Assembly: GCA_902491915.1 (NCBI GenBank)
Contig: CABUJL010000117.1
Location: forward strand, 1 to 5,467
DNA: 5,467 nt
Source: an uncultured Collinsella sp.
GTDB taxonomy: Bacteria; Actinomycetota; Coriobacteriia; Coriobacteriales; Coriobacteriaceae
Reading direction: 5' to 3'
Positions 1 to 4,734 of the stretch are shown in pieces. Numbering within the stretch: the stretch's first letter is position 1; the number at the start of each line of letters is the position of its first letter. The translations under genes and the position numbers were made by a program. The notes below the pieces were generated by a model. It had not been told where the DNA came from. It did no database searches and was given only the letters and a program-made list of their open reading frames with translations.

Positions 1-1
1 T

Positions 2-16
2 CATGCCACCCCCTTT
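2..16 (-). promoter_or_regulatory. Ribosome binding site and start codon of a gene leaving the left edge
   Basis: Read on the minus strand, bases 16 to 2 give AAAGGGGGT, then GGC, then ATG. This is a purine-rich Shine-Dalgarno followed about 4 nt later by a start codon, and it lies 57 bp downstream of the uppP stop on the same strand. No hairpin plus T-run separates the two, so co-transcription with uppP is possible. Only the ATG and one further base of the putative gene are inside the window, so nothing can be said about its product. A chance match is possible. Confidence 0.4.
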
Positions 17-60
17 GAATGACAAGTTGTCGCCCCGGCCGCCGCGCAGCGTCGACTAAG

Positions 61-1041
61 TTAGAGGCCGAGCATCGGCTCCAGAACGAAGAAATATGCA
101 AGCACTACGATGCCCAGGATGATGCGGTAAACACCGAAGCACTTAAAGTCGTGACGGCGCACGAAGCCCATAAGCCACTTGATGGCGATGAGCGAAACCA
201 CAAAGGCCACAACGCAGCCCACGCCCAAGATAGCGACCTCGTTGGCGCCGAACGTACCGCCCTTGATGAAATACTTGACCAGCTTGAGCGCACTCGCGCC
301 AAACATGACGGGGATGGCCAGGAAGAACGTAAACTTGGACGCCACCGAACGCGTGCAGCCCAAAAGCAGGCCGCCGATGATAGTAGAACCGGAGCGAGAC
401 GTTCCAGGCACCAGCGAAAGCACCTGGAAGCAGCCGATACCCAGCGCAGTCTTCCAGCTCAGGTCCTCGAGCGTGGCGATGGAGCCAAAGTCCAGATTCT
501 CGTCATCGTCCTCATCCTCAGCGGTAGCCGCGGCAGGCGCCGCAAAGTGCGCACCGGCGGGACGTCCGCCCGACACCACAGCACGCGAACCAAACGAACC
601 GGCAACGGCCATTTCCTCGCGCTTGTTCGCGCGCCAGTTCTCGATCACGATAAACAGCACGCCGTACACAATGAGCGCCAGCGCCACGACGGGAGCATTG
701 TAGAAATGCTCCTCCATCCAGTCGTTGAGCGGCAGGCCGATCGCCGCGGCGGGAATGCAGCCGAGCACAATCTTGCCCCACAGCACCCAGGTGTCGCGAC
801 GGCCCTCCTTGCCCTTGCTGGGCGAGAACGGATTGAGCTCATGGAAGAACAGCACACAGACGGCCAGAATGGCGCCGAGCTGAATCACGACCAGGAACAT
901 ATTCCAGAACGTCTCGCTCACGTTCATCTTGACGAACTCGTCCACCAAGATCATGTGACCGGTCGACGAAACAGGCAGCCATTCGGTGATGCCCTCGACC
1001 AGGCCCATGAAGGCAGATTTTAGAAGCTCGATAATATCCAA
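61..1041 (-). CDS. uppP: Undecaprenyl-diphosphatase (UppP/BacA family)
   Basis: This integral membrane enzyme removes a phosphate from undecaprenyl pyrophosphate to regenerate the lipid carrier for peptidoglycan and other wall polymers; its overexpression gives bacitracin resistance in known bacteria. Residue numbers count from the first in-frame GTG (codon at 1062). The N-terminal signature has E23, E27 and H36 in VEGITEWLPVSSTGH, matching the family's Glu-rich active-site motif. The second signature, PGTSRSG at 219-225, supplies the catalytic Arg223. Family-typical helix-and-loop segments lie around 250-260 (IPVMFGASALKL) and 309-318. I chose the TTG at 1041 as start because GAGGGGG (1047-1053) sits 5 nt upstream, and because the product then begins MDIIELL, like family N-termini. 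This gives 326 residues; the upstream GTG would give 333. Both exceed the usual ~270, mainly through an extra hydrophilic loop at about 146-197. The gene is divergent from the stress protein gene. Confidence 0.95.
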   Translation of the reverse strand: MDIIELLKSAFMGLVEGITEWLPVSSTGHMILVDEFVKMNVSETFWNMFLVVIQLGAILAVCVLFFHELNPFSPSKGKEGRRDTWVLWGKIVLGCIPAAAIGLPLNDWMEEHFYNAPVVALALIVYGVLFIVIENWRANKREEMAVAGSFGSRAVVSGGRPAGAHFAAPAAATAEDEDDDENLDFGSIATLEDLSWKTALGIGCFQVLSLVPGTSRSGSTIIGGLLLGCTRSVASKFTFFLAIPVMFGASALKLVKYFIKGGTFGANEVAILGVGCVVAFVVSLIAIKWLMGFVRRHDFKCFGVYRIILGIVVLAYFFVLEPMLGL

Positions 1042-1046
1042 AGGGA

Positions 1047-1053
1047 CCCCCTC
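1047..1053 (-). promoter_or_regulatory. Shine-Dalgarno deciding the TTG start of uppP
   Basis: The minus strand reads GAGGGGG, then TCCCT, then TTG at 1041-1039. The competing in-frame GTG at 1062 has only a weak GGCGGG directly against it, too close for normal spacing. The SD could pair partly with the following CCCT, so initiation may be modest. Confidence 0.7.
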
Positions 1054-1101
1054 GTTAGACACCCGCCGATATTGTTCTGCGGACGGTGCGGGCGATGTCC
1101 C

Positions 1102-1107
1102 ATTATC
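1102..1107 (-). promoter_or_regulatory. Possible -10 element of the uppP promoter
   Basis: The minus strand has GATAAT at 1107-1102, matching five of six bases of the sigma-70 -10 consensus. It is about 60 bp before the TTG start of uppP. The hexamer 17 bp upstream (GGCGTA) is a poor -35, and no TG extension is present. It is a candidate only. Confidence 0.3.
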
Positions 1108-1177
1108 AACCGTTCGGGCGCGTCTACGCCTACCCTTACCAAAAAACTCGCCCGTTCACAGAATTGCGAGCGGTCAA

Positions 1178-1198
1178 ACCCAAATCCTTGGGTATAAC
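1178..1198 (+). promoter_or_regulatory. Palindrome abutting a -10-like box upstream of the stress protein gene
   Basis: ACCCAA (1178-1183), ATCC, TTGGGT (1188-1193) is a perfect 6-bp inverted repeat. Its last base is the first base of TATAAC (1193-1198), which resembles a sigma-70 -10 box. No convincing -35 lies 16-18 bp upstream. Initiation near 1205 would leave an 84-nt leader before the usp start. The dyad could be an operator, a weak hairpin, or chance. Confidence 0.3.
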
Positions 1199-1276
1199 TG
1201 CAACAAGATAGAGTGTCCGGCGGCCAACGCGCCCGCGCCCGCCCGATGCACGAGCCCCGCGCCCGTGCGATAGACC

Positions 1277-1283
1277 AAGGAGG
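1277..1283 (+). promoter_or_regulatory. Strong Shine-Dalgarno of the stress protein gene
   Basis: AAGGAGG lies 5 nt before the ATG at 1289. It is the strongest ribosome binding site in the window and suggests high translation. Confidence 0.85.
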
Positions 1284-1288
1284 AAACC

Positions 1289-1726
1289 ATGAACGAGGGC
1301 TACACCAAGGTATTTGTTTCACTCGACGGTACTGAGCAGCAGGATTTTGTGCTCGCACGCGCCATCAAGGTCGCCGCGAACAACGGCGCCAAGCTGATAA
1401 TCGGCCACGTTATCGATTCCACGGCGCTCGAGAGCGCCGGTTCCTATCCGGTCGATCTGGTCAACGGCCTAGAGGAGGCATTTAAGAACTCCATCGCCAA
1501 GCAGCTCGAAGAGGCTAAGGCCAATCCCGACATCCCCGAGGTCGAGGTCATGATTCGCGCCGGCCGCATTCGCGAGACGCTCAAGGACGAGATGCTCGAC
1601 GTGGTCAAGCCCGATCTGGTGCTCTGCGGTGCCCGCGGTCTGTCCTCGATTAAGTACGCGCTCCTGGGTTCGATTTCGACGTTCCTGCTGCGCAATACGG
1701 ACTGCGACATCTTGGTCGTGAAGTAG
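1289..1726 (+). CDS. Universal stress protein, UspA family, ATP-binding type
   Basis: This is a single-domain, 145-residue cytosolic protein of the usual length for the family, with a Rossmann-like alpha/beta fold. The start is fixed by AAGGAGG 5 nt upstream. The first strand (KVFVSLDGT, 7-15) ends in Asp13, the position that contacts nucleotide or metal in ATP-binding members. The nucleotide signature G-x2-G-x9-G-S is intact: Gly114, Gly117, Gly127 and Ser128. The C-terminus CDILVVK is the expected last strand, used for dimerisation. It therefore belongs to the ATP-binding (MJ0577-like) rather than the non-binding subgroup. Family members are induced in stasis and stress, but the exact role is usually unknown. 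It is a lone plus-strand gene, divergent from uppP and convergent with the two-component operon, and ends in its own terminator region. Confidence 0.93.
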   Translation: MNEGYTKVFVSLDGTEQQDFVLARAIKVAANNGAKLIIGHVIDSTALESAGSYPVDLVNGLEEAFKNSIAKQLEEAKANPDIPEVEVMIRAGRIRETLKDEMLDVVKPDLVLCGARGLSSIKYALLGSISTFLLRNTDCDILVVK

Positions 1727-1739
1727 GTTCCTTCCCGTC

Positions 1740-1830
1740 GGCGCAAGGCCTGCGGGGTTATCACGCCGACGTCCTCGCCGCTTCGCGGCTGCGGGATGTC
1801 GGCTTAGATAACCCCTCCCGGCCTTGCGCC
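1740..1830. repeat. 91-nt composite inverted repeat in the convergent gap
   Basis: Nested complementary arms are visible: GGCGCAAGGCC (1740-1750) with GGCCTTGCGCC (1820-1830), GGGGTTATC (1754-1762) with GATAACCCC (1807-1815), GCCGAC (1765-1770) with GTCGGC (1798-1803), and an apical GCCGC-TTC-GCGGC at 1777-1789. A further four pairs (1771-1774 with 1794-1797) are possible. Together these make about 35 base pairs interrupted by small internal loops. No T-run follows on either strand, so it is not a standard intrinsic terminator. It could be a REP- or MITE-like repeat, a structured RNA, or an mRNA 3'-end protecting element. It begins 14 bp after the usp stop. Confidence 0.8.
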
Positions 1831-1870
1831 TTCGTCACCGTACTTCAGCGAGTTGGCTGATAAAAGATGG

Positions 1871-1904
1871 CGTGCCGCCCCGTTTGGGACGGCACGTTTT
1901 GTTT
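1871..1904 (+). terminator. Intrinsic terminator after the stress protein gene
   Basis: CGTGCCG (1871-1877) pairs with CGGCACG (1890-1896). After one C/A mismatch, CCC/GGG extends the stem around a GTTT loop, and TTTTGTTT follows. Orientation fits transcription from usp, about 145 bp after its stop. On the minus strand the same stem is followed only by CCATCTTTTATC, so it may weakly stop the kinase transcript as well. Confidence 0.8.
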
Positions 1905-1928
1905 GGGGCGGCACGTTTTTGTTTGGGC
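1882..1928 (+). repeat. Tandem duplication of the terminator 3' arm and T-run
   Basis: The unit GTTTGGGACGGCACGTTTT (1882-1900) is followed directly by GTTTGGGGCGGCACGTTTTT (1901-1920) and a partial third copy starting GTTTGGG at 1921. Each full copy carries CGGCACG plus a T-run, so the single left arm CGTGCCG (1871-1877) can pair with either, giving two alternative terminators. The repeat ends about 19 bp before the kinase stop codon. Confidence 0.8.
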
Positions 1929-1946
1929 GGGCGTCTGCCGCGTGCG

Positions 1947-2990
1947 TTACTCGAAGTATTGGAACTTGTTGGTCGAGAAGGCGAATGTTACGACGAAGCC
2001 TTCGCCGGGCTCGGATGCTGCGGTGACGTCGATGCCCATCTTGGAGCACAGGCGCGCCACCAGGTAGAGGCCGATGCCCGTTGCGCGCTTGGTGGTGCGG
2101 CCGTTGTCGCCGGTAAAGCCCTTCTCGAACACGCGCGGCAGGTCGGCCGCGCTCACGCCGCAGCCGTTGTCCGCGACGGTAAGCTCGATGCGCTCGCTCG
2201 CCAGGCCCTCGTCCAGCAACGCACCCGAAAACACGATCTTTGCGCCGTCCTCGCGCGCATATTTGATGCTGTTCTGAATGAGCTGGCCCAGAATAAACTC
2301 GAGCCACTTCTCGTCGGTAAAAACCTCGAAGTCGAGGTTCTCGCACACCGGGGCCACGTGCGCCGCGATGAGCTCACGCGCGTTGGCTTTAATCGCGCCC
2401 GTCACCAAGGTTTTGAGATCCCAGCGGCGAATCAGGTAGTCGCGCTCCACGACTTCCGAGCGCGCATAGTACAGCGCCTGGTCGATATAGCGCTCCACGC
2501 GGGCAAGCTCGCGGCCCAGGTCATCCACACGCGACAGATCGTCTTCGCTGCCGTCCAGGTTTTCCAAAATCAGATGGGCTGCTGCCAGGGGCAGCTTGGC
2601 CTCGTGGACCCAGCTCTCGATATAGTCGCGATAGTCATCGGTCTGGCGCCTGCCTTCGGCAACCTCGTCACAAGCGGCTTTGCCCACCCGACGCAAGACC
2701 TCATACTCGAGCTCGCCCTCGGCATAGGTCGGACATTGCACCATCTCCTGCACCCATGCGGGACTCTCGAGCTCCTCTGCCGCACGCTCCAGCTGGCGCA
2801 GAAAACGACGACGGCGCGCGTATTCGATCACGATGCCAAGCATGCCAAAGATAAAGGACACGCCGACCGCCACGACCACGATAGAGACGGGTGCACCGGC
2901 GACCGTCAGCACAAAGCAGCTCAGCAGCACGCCGCACGTCCACACGGCGACGGGAAGCAGCGCGTCTTTAAAGAACTTGCCAAACGACAT
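1947..2990 (-). CDS. BceS-like intramembrane-sensing sensor histidine kinase
   Basis: This is a 347-residue membrane kinase that would phosphorylate the regulator encoded just upstream. Two hydrophobic helices (about 11-31 and 35-57) are joined by only a few residues (GAP), so there is no extracytoplasmic sensor domain; this is the architecture of BceS/LiaS-type kinases, which usually sense through a partner membrane protein. A basic stretch (YARRRR, 57-62) follows. The dimerisation and phosphoacceptor helix has SWVHEAKLPLA with His129. The ATPase domain shows the N-box (QLIQNSIKY, Asn240), G1 box (DNGCGV, 274-279), F-box (RVFEKGF, 286-292) and G2 box (TGIGLYL, 304-310). The ATG is preceded by AGGGG at 6 nt spacing, overlapping the regulator's stop codon, so translation may be coupled. 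Position 133, usually Thr or Asn, is Leu. No cognate ABC transporter is in view. Confidence 0.92.
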   Translation of the reverse strand: MSFGKFFKDALLPVAVWTCGVLLSCFVLTVAGAPVSIVVVAVGVSFIFGMLGIVIEYARRRRFLRQLERAAEELESPAWVQEMVQCPTYAEGELEYEVLRRVGKAACDEVAEGRRQTDDYRDYIESWVHEAKLPLAAAHLILENLDGSEDDLSRVDDLGRELARVERYIDQALYYARSEVVERDYLIRRWDLKTLVTGAIKANARELIAAHVAPVCENLDFEVFTDEKWLEFILGQLIQNSIKYAREDGAKIVFSGALLDEGLASERIELTVADNGCGVSAADLPRVFEKGFTGDNGRTTKRATGIGLYLVARLCSKMGIDVTAASEPGEGFVVTFAFSTNKFQYFE

Positions 2991-2999
2991 AGCCGGCCC

Positions 3000-3671
3000 C
3001 TAGACCGAATAGCCTTGGCCGCGGTGCGTTGTCAAATACCCCTTGATGCCGATTTTTTCGAGCGTGGTGCGCAGGCGGTTGATGTTGACGGTGAGCGTAT
3101 TGTCGTCCACGAAGGCGTCGGAGTCCCACAGGTCCTGCATGATGGCCGAGCGCGAAACAATCTTGCCCGCGCGGCTCAGAAGCAGTGAGAGGATACGCAG
3201 CTCGTTTTTGGTGAGCTCGGTGCTAGTGCCGGTTTGCGTGTTGGTAACCATGGAGCGGGCGAGGTCGAGCTCCAGCCCCTTGTGGACAAGTGTGCTGCGC
3301 TCGCCTGCCGCCGCGGTGCGACGCAGCAGTGCGTTGATGCGCGCCACGAGCACACGGGCGCTGTAGGGCTTGGGAACAAAGTCGTCCGCGCCGAGCGTCA
3401 TGGCCATGACCTCGTCGATCTCGGTCGTGCGCGACGTGAGGACGATAATGGGAACCTCGGATTCGCGGCGAACCTCGTGGCAGATATGCTGGCCGTCCTT
3501 GACGGGAAGTGTGAGGTCGAGCAGCACCAGGTCGGGCGCGGCGGCGAGAATATCGCGCGAGACATGCTCAAACGATTCGCAGGCCTCGATTTCAAACCCG
3601 GCGCGGGCAAGGATGTCGATAAGCTCACGACGAATGGGCTCGTCGTCCTCAACGACATAGATCAGCGCCAT
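3000..3671 (-). CDS. OmpR/PhoB-family response regulator, BceR-like
   Basis: This is a cytosolic DNA-binding transcription regulator of 223 residues, a normal length. The receiver domain (about 1-118) has acidic pocket residues Glu8, Asp9 and Asp10, phosphoacceptor Asp52 in LVLLDLTLPVKDG, switch Thr79 and conserved Lys101. The C-terminal winged-helix domain (about 128-223) contains FVDDNTLTVNINRLR, a recognition-helix segment typical of the BceR group, and ends in RGQGYSV. I chose the ATG at 3671, preceded by GGGAGG (3676-3681), over the in-frame ATG four codons earlier at 3683, which lacks a Shine-Dalgarno. It is the first gene of a two-gene operon; the kinase starts 9 bp after its stop. The partner kinase suggests cell-wall-antibiotic or envelope stress signalling, an inference from family resemblance. 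Confidence 0.93.
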   Translation of the reverse strand: MALIYVVEDDEPIRRELIDILARAGFEIEACESFEHVSRDILAAAPDLVLLDLTLPVKDGQHICHEVRRESEVPIIVLTSRTTEIDEVMAMTLGADDFVPKPYSARVLVARINALLRRTAAAGERSTLVHKGLELDLARSMVTNTQTGTSTELTKNELRILSLLLSRAGKIVSRSAIMQDLWDSDAFVDDNTLTVNINRLRTTLEKIGIKGYLTTHRGQGYSV

Positions 3672-3713
3672 GTGTCCTCCCATTTCGCGTAACTTGCACC
3701 TTCCACACCATTA

Positions 3714-3749
3714 TGCCCACGGCGTCGCAACGATACGACCCCGTGGGCA
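3714..3749. repeat. Inverted repeat in the leader of the two-component operon
   Basis: TGCCCACGG (3714-3722) and CCGTGGGCA (3741-3749) are perfect 9-bp arms. GTCG/CGAC (3724-3727, 3736-3739) inside them can extend the stem. If transcription starts near 3747, the minus-strand mRNA would begin almost exactly with this hairpin, leaving a leader of about 76 nt. It may act as a 5' stabilising stem or as a dyad operator. Confidence 0.6.
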
Positions 3750-3752
3750 CCT

Positions 3753-3781
3753 AATATGACAAAAGTGTTCGATAGCCTTAA
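3753..3781 (-). promoter_or_regulatory. Probable promoter of the two-component operon
   Basis: On the minus strand TTAAGG (3781-3776) and CATATT (3758-3753) are separated by 17 bp. These match the sigma-70 -35 and -10 at three and four of six positions respectively. It lies directly downstream of the terminator of the preceding gene, where a new promoter is needed. The spacer contains TGACA-AAAG-TGTTC on the plus strand (3757-3770), with an ACA-N4-TGT dyad core similar to the TNACA-N4-TGTAA pattern reported for BceR-type regulators. This is a modest match. Confidence 0.35.
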
Positions 3782-3821
3782 GAGAAAATAGGGGCCGACC
3801 GGTCCTAAACCGATCGGCCCC
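3780..3821 (-). terminator. Strong intrinsic terminator of the 243-residue protein gene
   Basis: On the minus strand GGGGCCGATCGGT (3821-3809) pairs with ACCGGTCGGCCCC (3803-3791). This is a 13-bp stem with one G-U pair and a TTAGG loop, followed by TATTTTCTCT (3790-3781). Orientation and T-run fit termination of the minus-strand gene ending at 3922, separating it from the two-component operon. Confidence 0.85.
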
Positions 3822-3870
3822 ATCACTTCGACCTCGAGCCTCTACTCGAGCGTACGCATGTATGCAGAGA

Positions 3871-3911
3871 TGGAATGATTCTTTAATCCCCGTCCCAGAA
3901 AAATCATTCCA
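3871..3911. repeat. 10-bp-arm inverted repeat just after the unknown gene
   Basis: TGGAATGATT (3871-3880) and AATCATTCCA (3902-3911) are perfect arms around a 21-nt centre containing CCCCGTCCCAG. It sits 10 bp beyond the stop codon of the 243-residue protein gene. The AT-rich arms contrast with the GC-rich surroundings and no T-run follows, so it does not look like a terminator. Its form resembles a REP or small non-autonomous mobile palindrome; copy number elsewhere in the genome is unknown. Confidence 0.6.
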
Positions 3912-3921
3912 GAAACATCAT

Positions 3922-4653
3922 TTAGCGGCGGGCACGGAGCTTTTCGTAGCCTTCGGCGAAGAAGGCGACCGTGGCGGCGTCGGAGTCGGCGGCGTCGGAG
4001 TCGGCGGCGGCAACCACACCGTGCTCGTCGCTCACCAGAAACAGCGCACCCTTGAGCTGCGCGGGAATGTCTACGCGCGCGACCGGGATGCCCTTGGTCT
4101 GGGCCAGCTGCTCAATGAGCGTCGCCGTGCCGCACAGGCACTCGTCCGCTGGCGCCACAAAGGCAAGCTCGCCGTTATCGACGGCGGCGAGCAGCTCGGG
4201 TGCCACGCCGGTCTCGTCGGCCTCGGAGCGGGCCTCGGCGGAGCGGGCACGCAGCGCCTTGGCCGACGTATCGGCGAGCGGCTCGTACTCCCCCACCGTC
4301 ATGGCGGCGTTGCCGTTAACGTCGATCACCAGCATGAGCACGCCGTCGCGTGCGGTGTAATCGCCCTCGGCAAGCGACCACTCAACGTGCTGTTTGGCCC
4401 AACTGAGCATGTTATGGGTAAGCGGCTCGCCCTGCACCAGGCGCTCGGACAGCGCACGAATGTGGCGGTTGAGCATGGGCACCTTTTTGTTGGACATGCG
4501 CCAGCGGCAGATAAGCGCGGGCTTGTCGAGCGTAAACTTCTCGACCGCCTCCTGATTGGCGCAAAAGTCCTCGTACGCACGCTGATCCTCGGCATTGCCA
4601 AACAGCTCGGCATCATCAATCTGGGGCATGGTTGTACCTTTCGTGTTAGTCAT
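3922..4653 (-). CDS. Unrecognised soluble protein, 243 residues
   Basis: I do not recognise a family. The protein is hydrophilic and acidic, with no signal peptide or membrane helix, so it is probably cytosolic. Two parts can be guessed: an N-terminal half (about 10-125) with a basic helix-like stretch (RWRMSNKKVPMLNRHIR, 50-66) and a strand-rich segment (DGVLMLVIDVNGNAAMTVG, 103-121), and a C-terminal alpha/beta half (about 150-240) with a CxC pair (Cys172, Cys174). An Ala/Asp/Ser-rich duplication (ADSDA twice, 217-226) precedes the C-terminus. The start at 4653 has AGAGG 5 nt before the ATG. An alternative ATG at 4629 (codon 9) has AAAGGT 7 nt upstream and would fit if the TATAAG at 4662-4667 is a -10 box. 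It is a single gene between two terminators, downstream of purH. Codon-position GC bias and good translation signals support it as a real gene. Confidence 0.82.
   Translation of the reverse strand: MTNTKGTTMPQIDDAELFGNAEDQRAYEDFCANQEAVEKFTLDKPALICRWRMSNKKVPMLNRHIRALSERLVQGEPLTHNMLSWAKQHVEWSLAEGDYTARDGVLMLVIDVNGNAAMTVGEYEPLADTSAKALRARSAEARSEADETGVAPELLAAVDNGELAFVAPADECLCGTATLIEQLAQTKGIPVARVDIPAQLKGALFLVSDEHGVVAAADSDAADSDAATVAFFAEGYEKLRARR
3973..4002 (-). repeat. In-frame 15-bp tandem duplication
   Basis: GGCGGCGTCGGAGTC (plus strand) occurs twice without mismatch at 3973-3987 and 3988-4002, followed by another GGCGGC. Being 15 bp, each unit adds five residues (ADSDA type) near the C-terminus of the unknown protein without changing frame. 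It is a likely site of strand-slippage length variation. Confidence 0.9.
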
Positions 4654-4667
4654 TCCGTCCTCTTATA

Positions 4668-4705
4668 CCAAAAAGACGGCCCTCCAAACGGAGCAGCCGC
4701 CTTTT
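4668..4705 (-). terminator. Intrinsic terminator of purH
   Basis: On the minus strand AAAAGGCGGC (4705-4696) pairs with GCCGTCTTTT (4680-4671) including one G-U pair, CTCC/GGAG extends the stem round a GTTT loop, and TTTTTGG follows. It lies about 30 bp after the purH stop. In the plus-strand RNA the G-U becomes an A/C mismatch, so the minus-strand orientation is favoured. It ends about 15 bp before the next gene's start codon, leaving little room for a separate promoter. Confidence 0.85.
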
Positions 4706-4734
4706 GCAGAGATTATTTTGTCCCAGGGCGGAAC

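Noticed and set aside
19..1023. Long plus-strand open frame opposite uppP
   Set aside because: Its translation is rich in His, Arg, Asp and Gln with no recognisable domain, as expected for an antisense shadow of a GC-rich gene. UppP on the other strand has intact catalytic motifs.
1248..1268. GCACG/CGTGC hairpin just before the usp ribosome binding site as a riboswitch or thermosensor
   Set aside because: It has only five pairs with an 11-nt loop and does not include the Shine-Dalgarno, so regulatory folding cannot be supported.
1740..1830. Integron attC-like site
   Set aside because: The arms lack the conserved 7-bp core pattern (RYYYAAC and GTTRRRY) at the right places, and no cassette or integrase is nearby.
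1882..1928. CRISPR-like repeat
   Set aside because: The copies are directly adjacent with no spacers and carry terminator T-runs, so they are a local tandem duplication.
1824..3188. 454-codon plus-strand open frame opposite the histidine kinase
   Set aside because: It runs through the structured convergent gap and across two clearly real minus-strand genes, has no ribosome binding site, and shows the low-complexity composition of a shadow frame.
3234..3692. Plus-strand open frame opposite the response regulator
   Set aside because: The minus-strand frame has every receiver and winged-helix signature residue; the plus-strand product has none of any family.
3833..3850. Two CTCGAG hexamers 6 bp apart as a hairpin or operator
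   Set aside because: Each hexamer is self-complementary and common in GC-rich DNA; the stem is short and has no T-run or promoter relation that would support a function.
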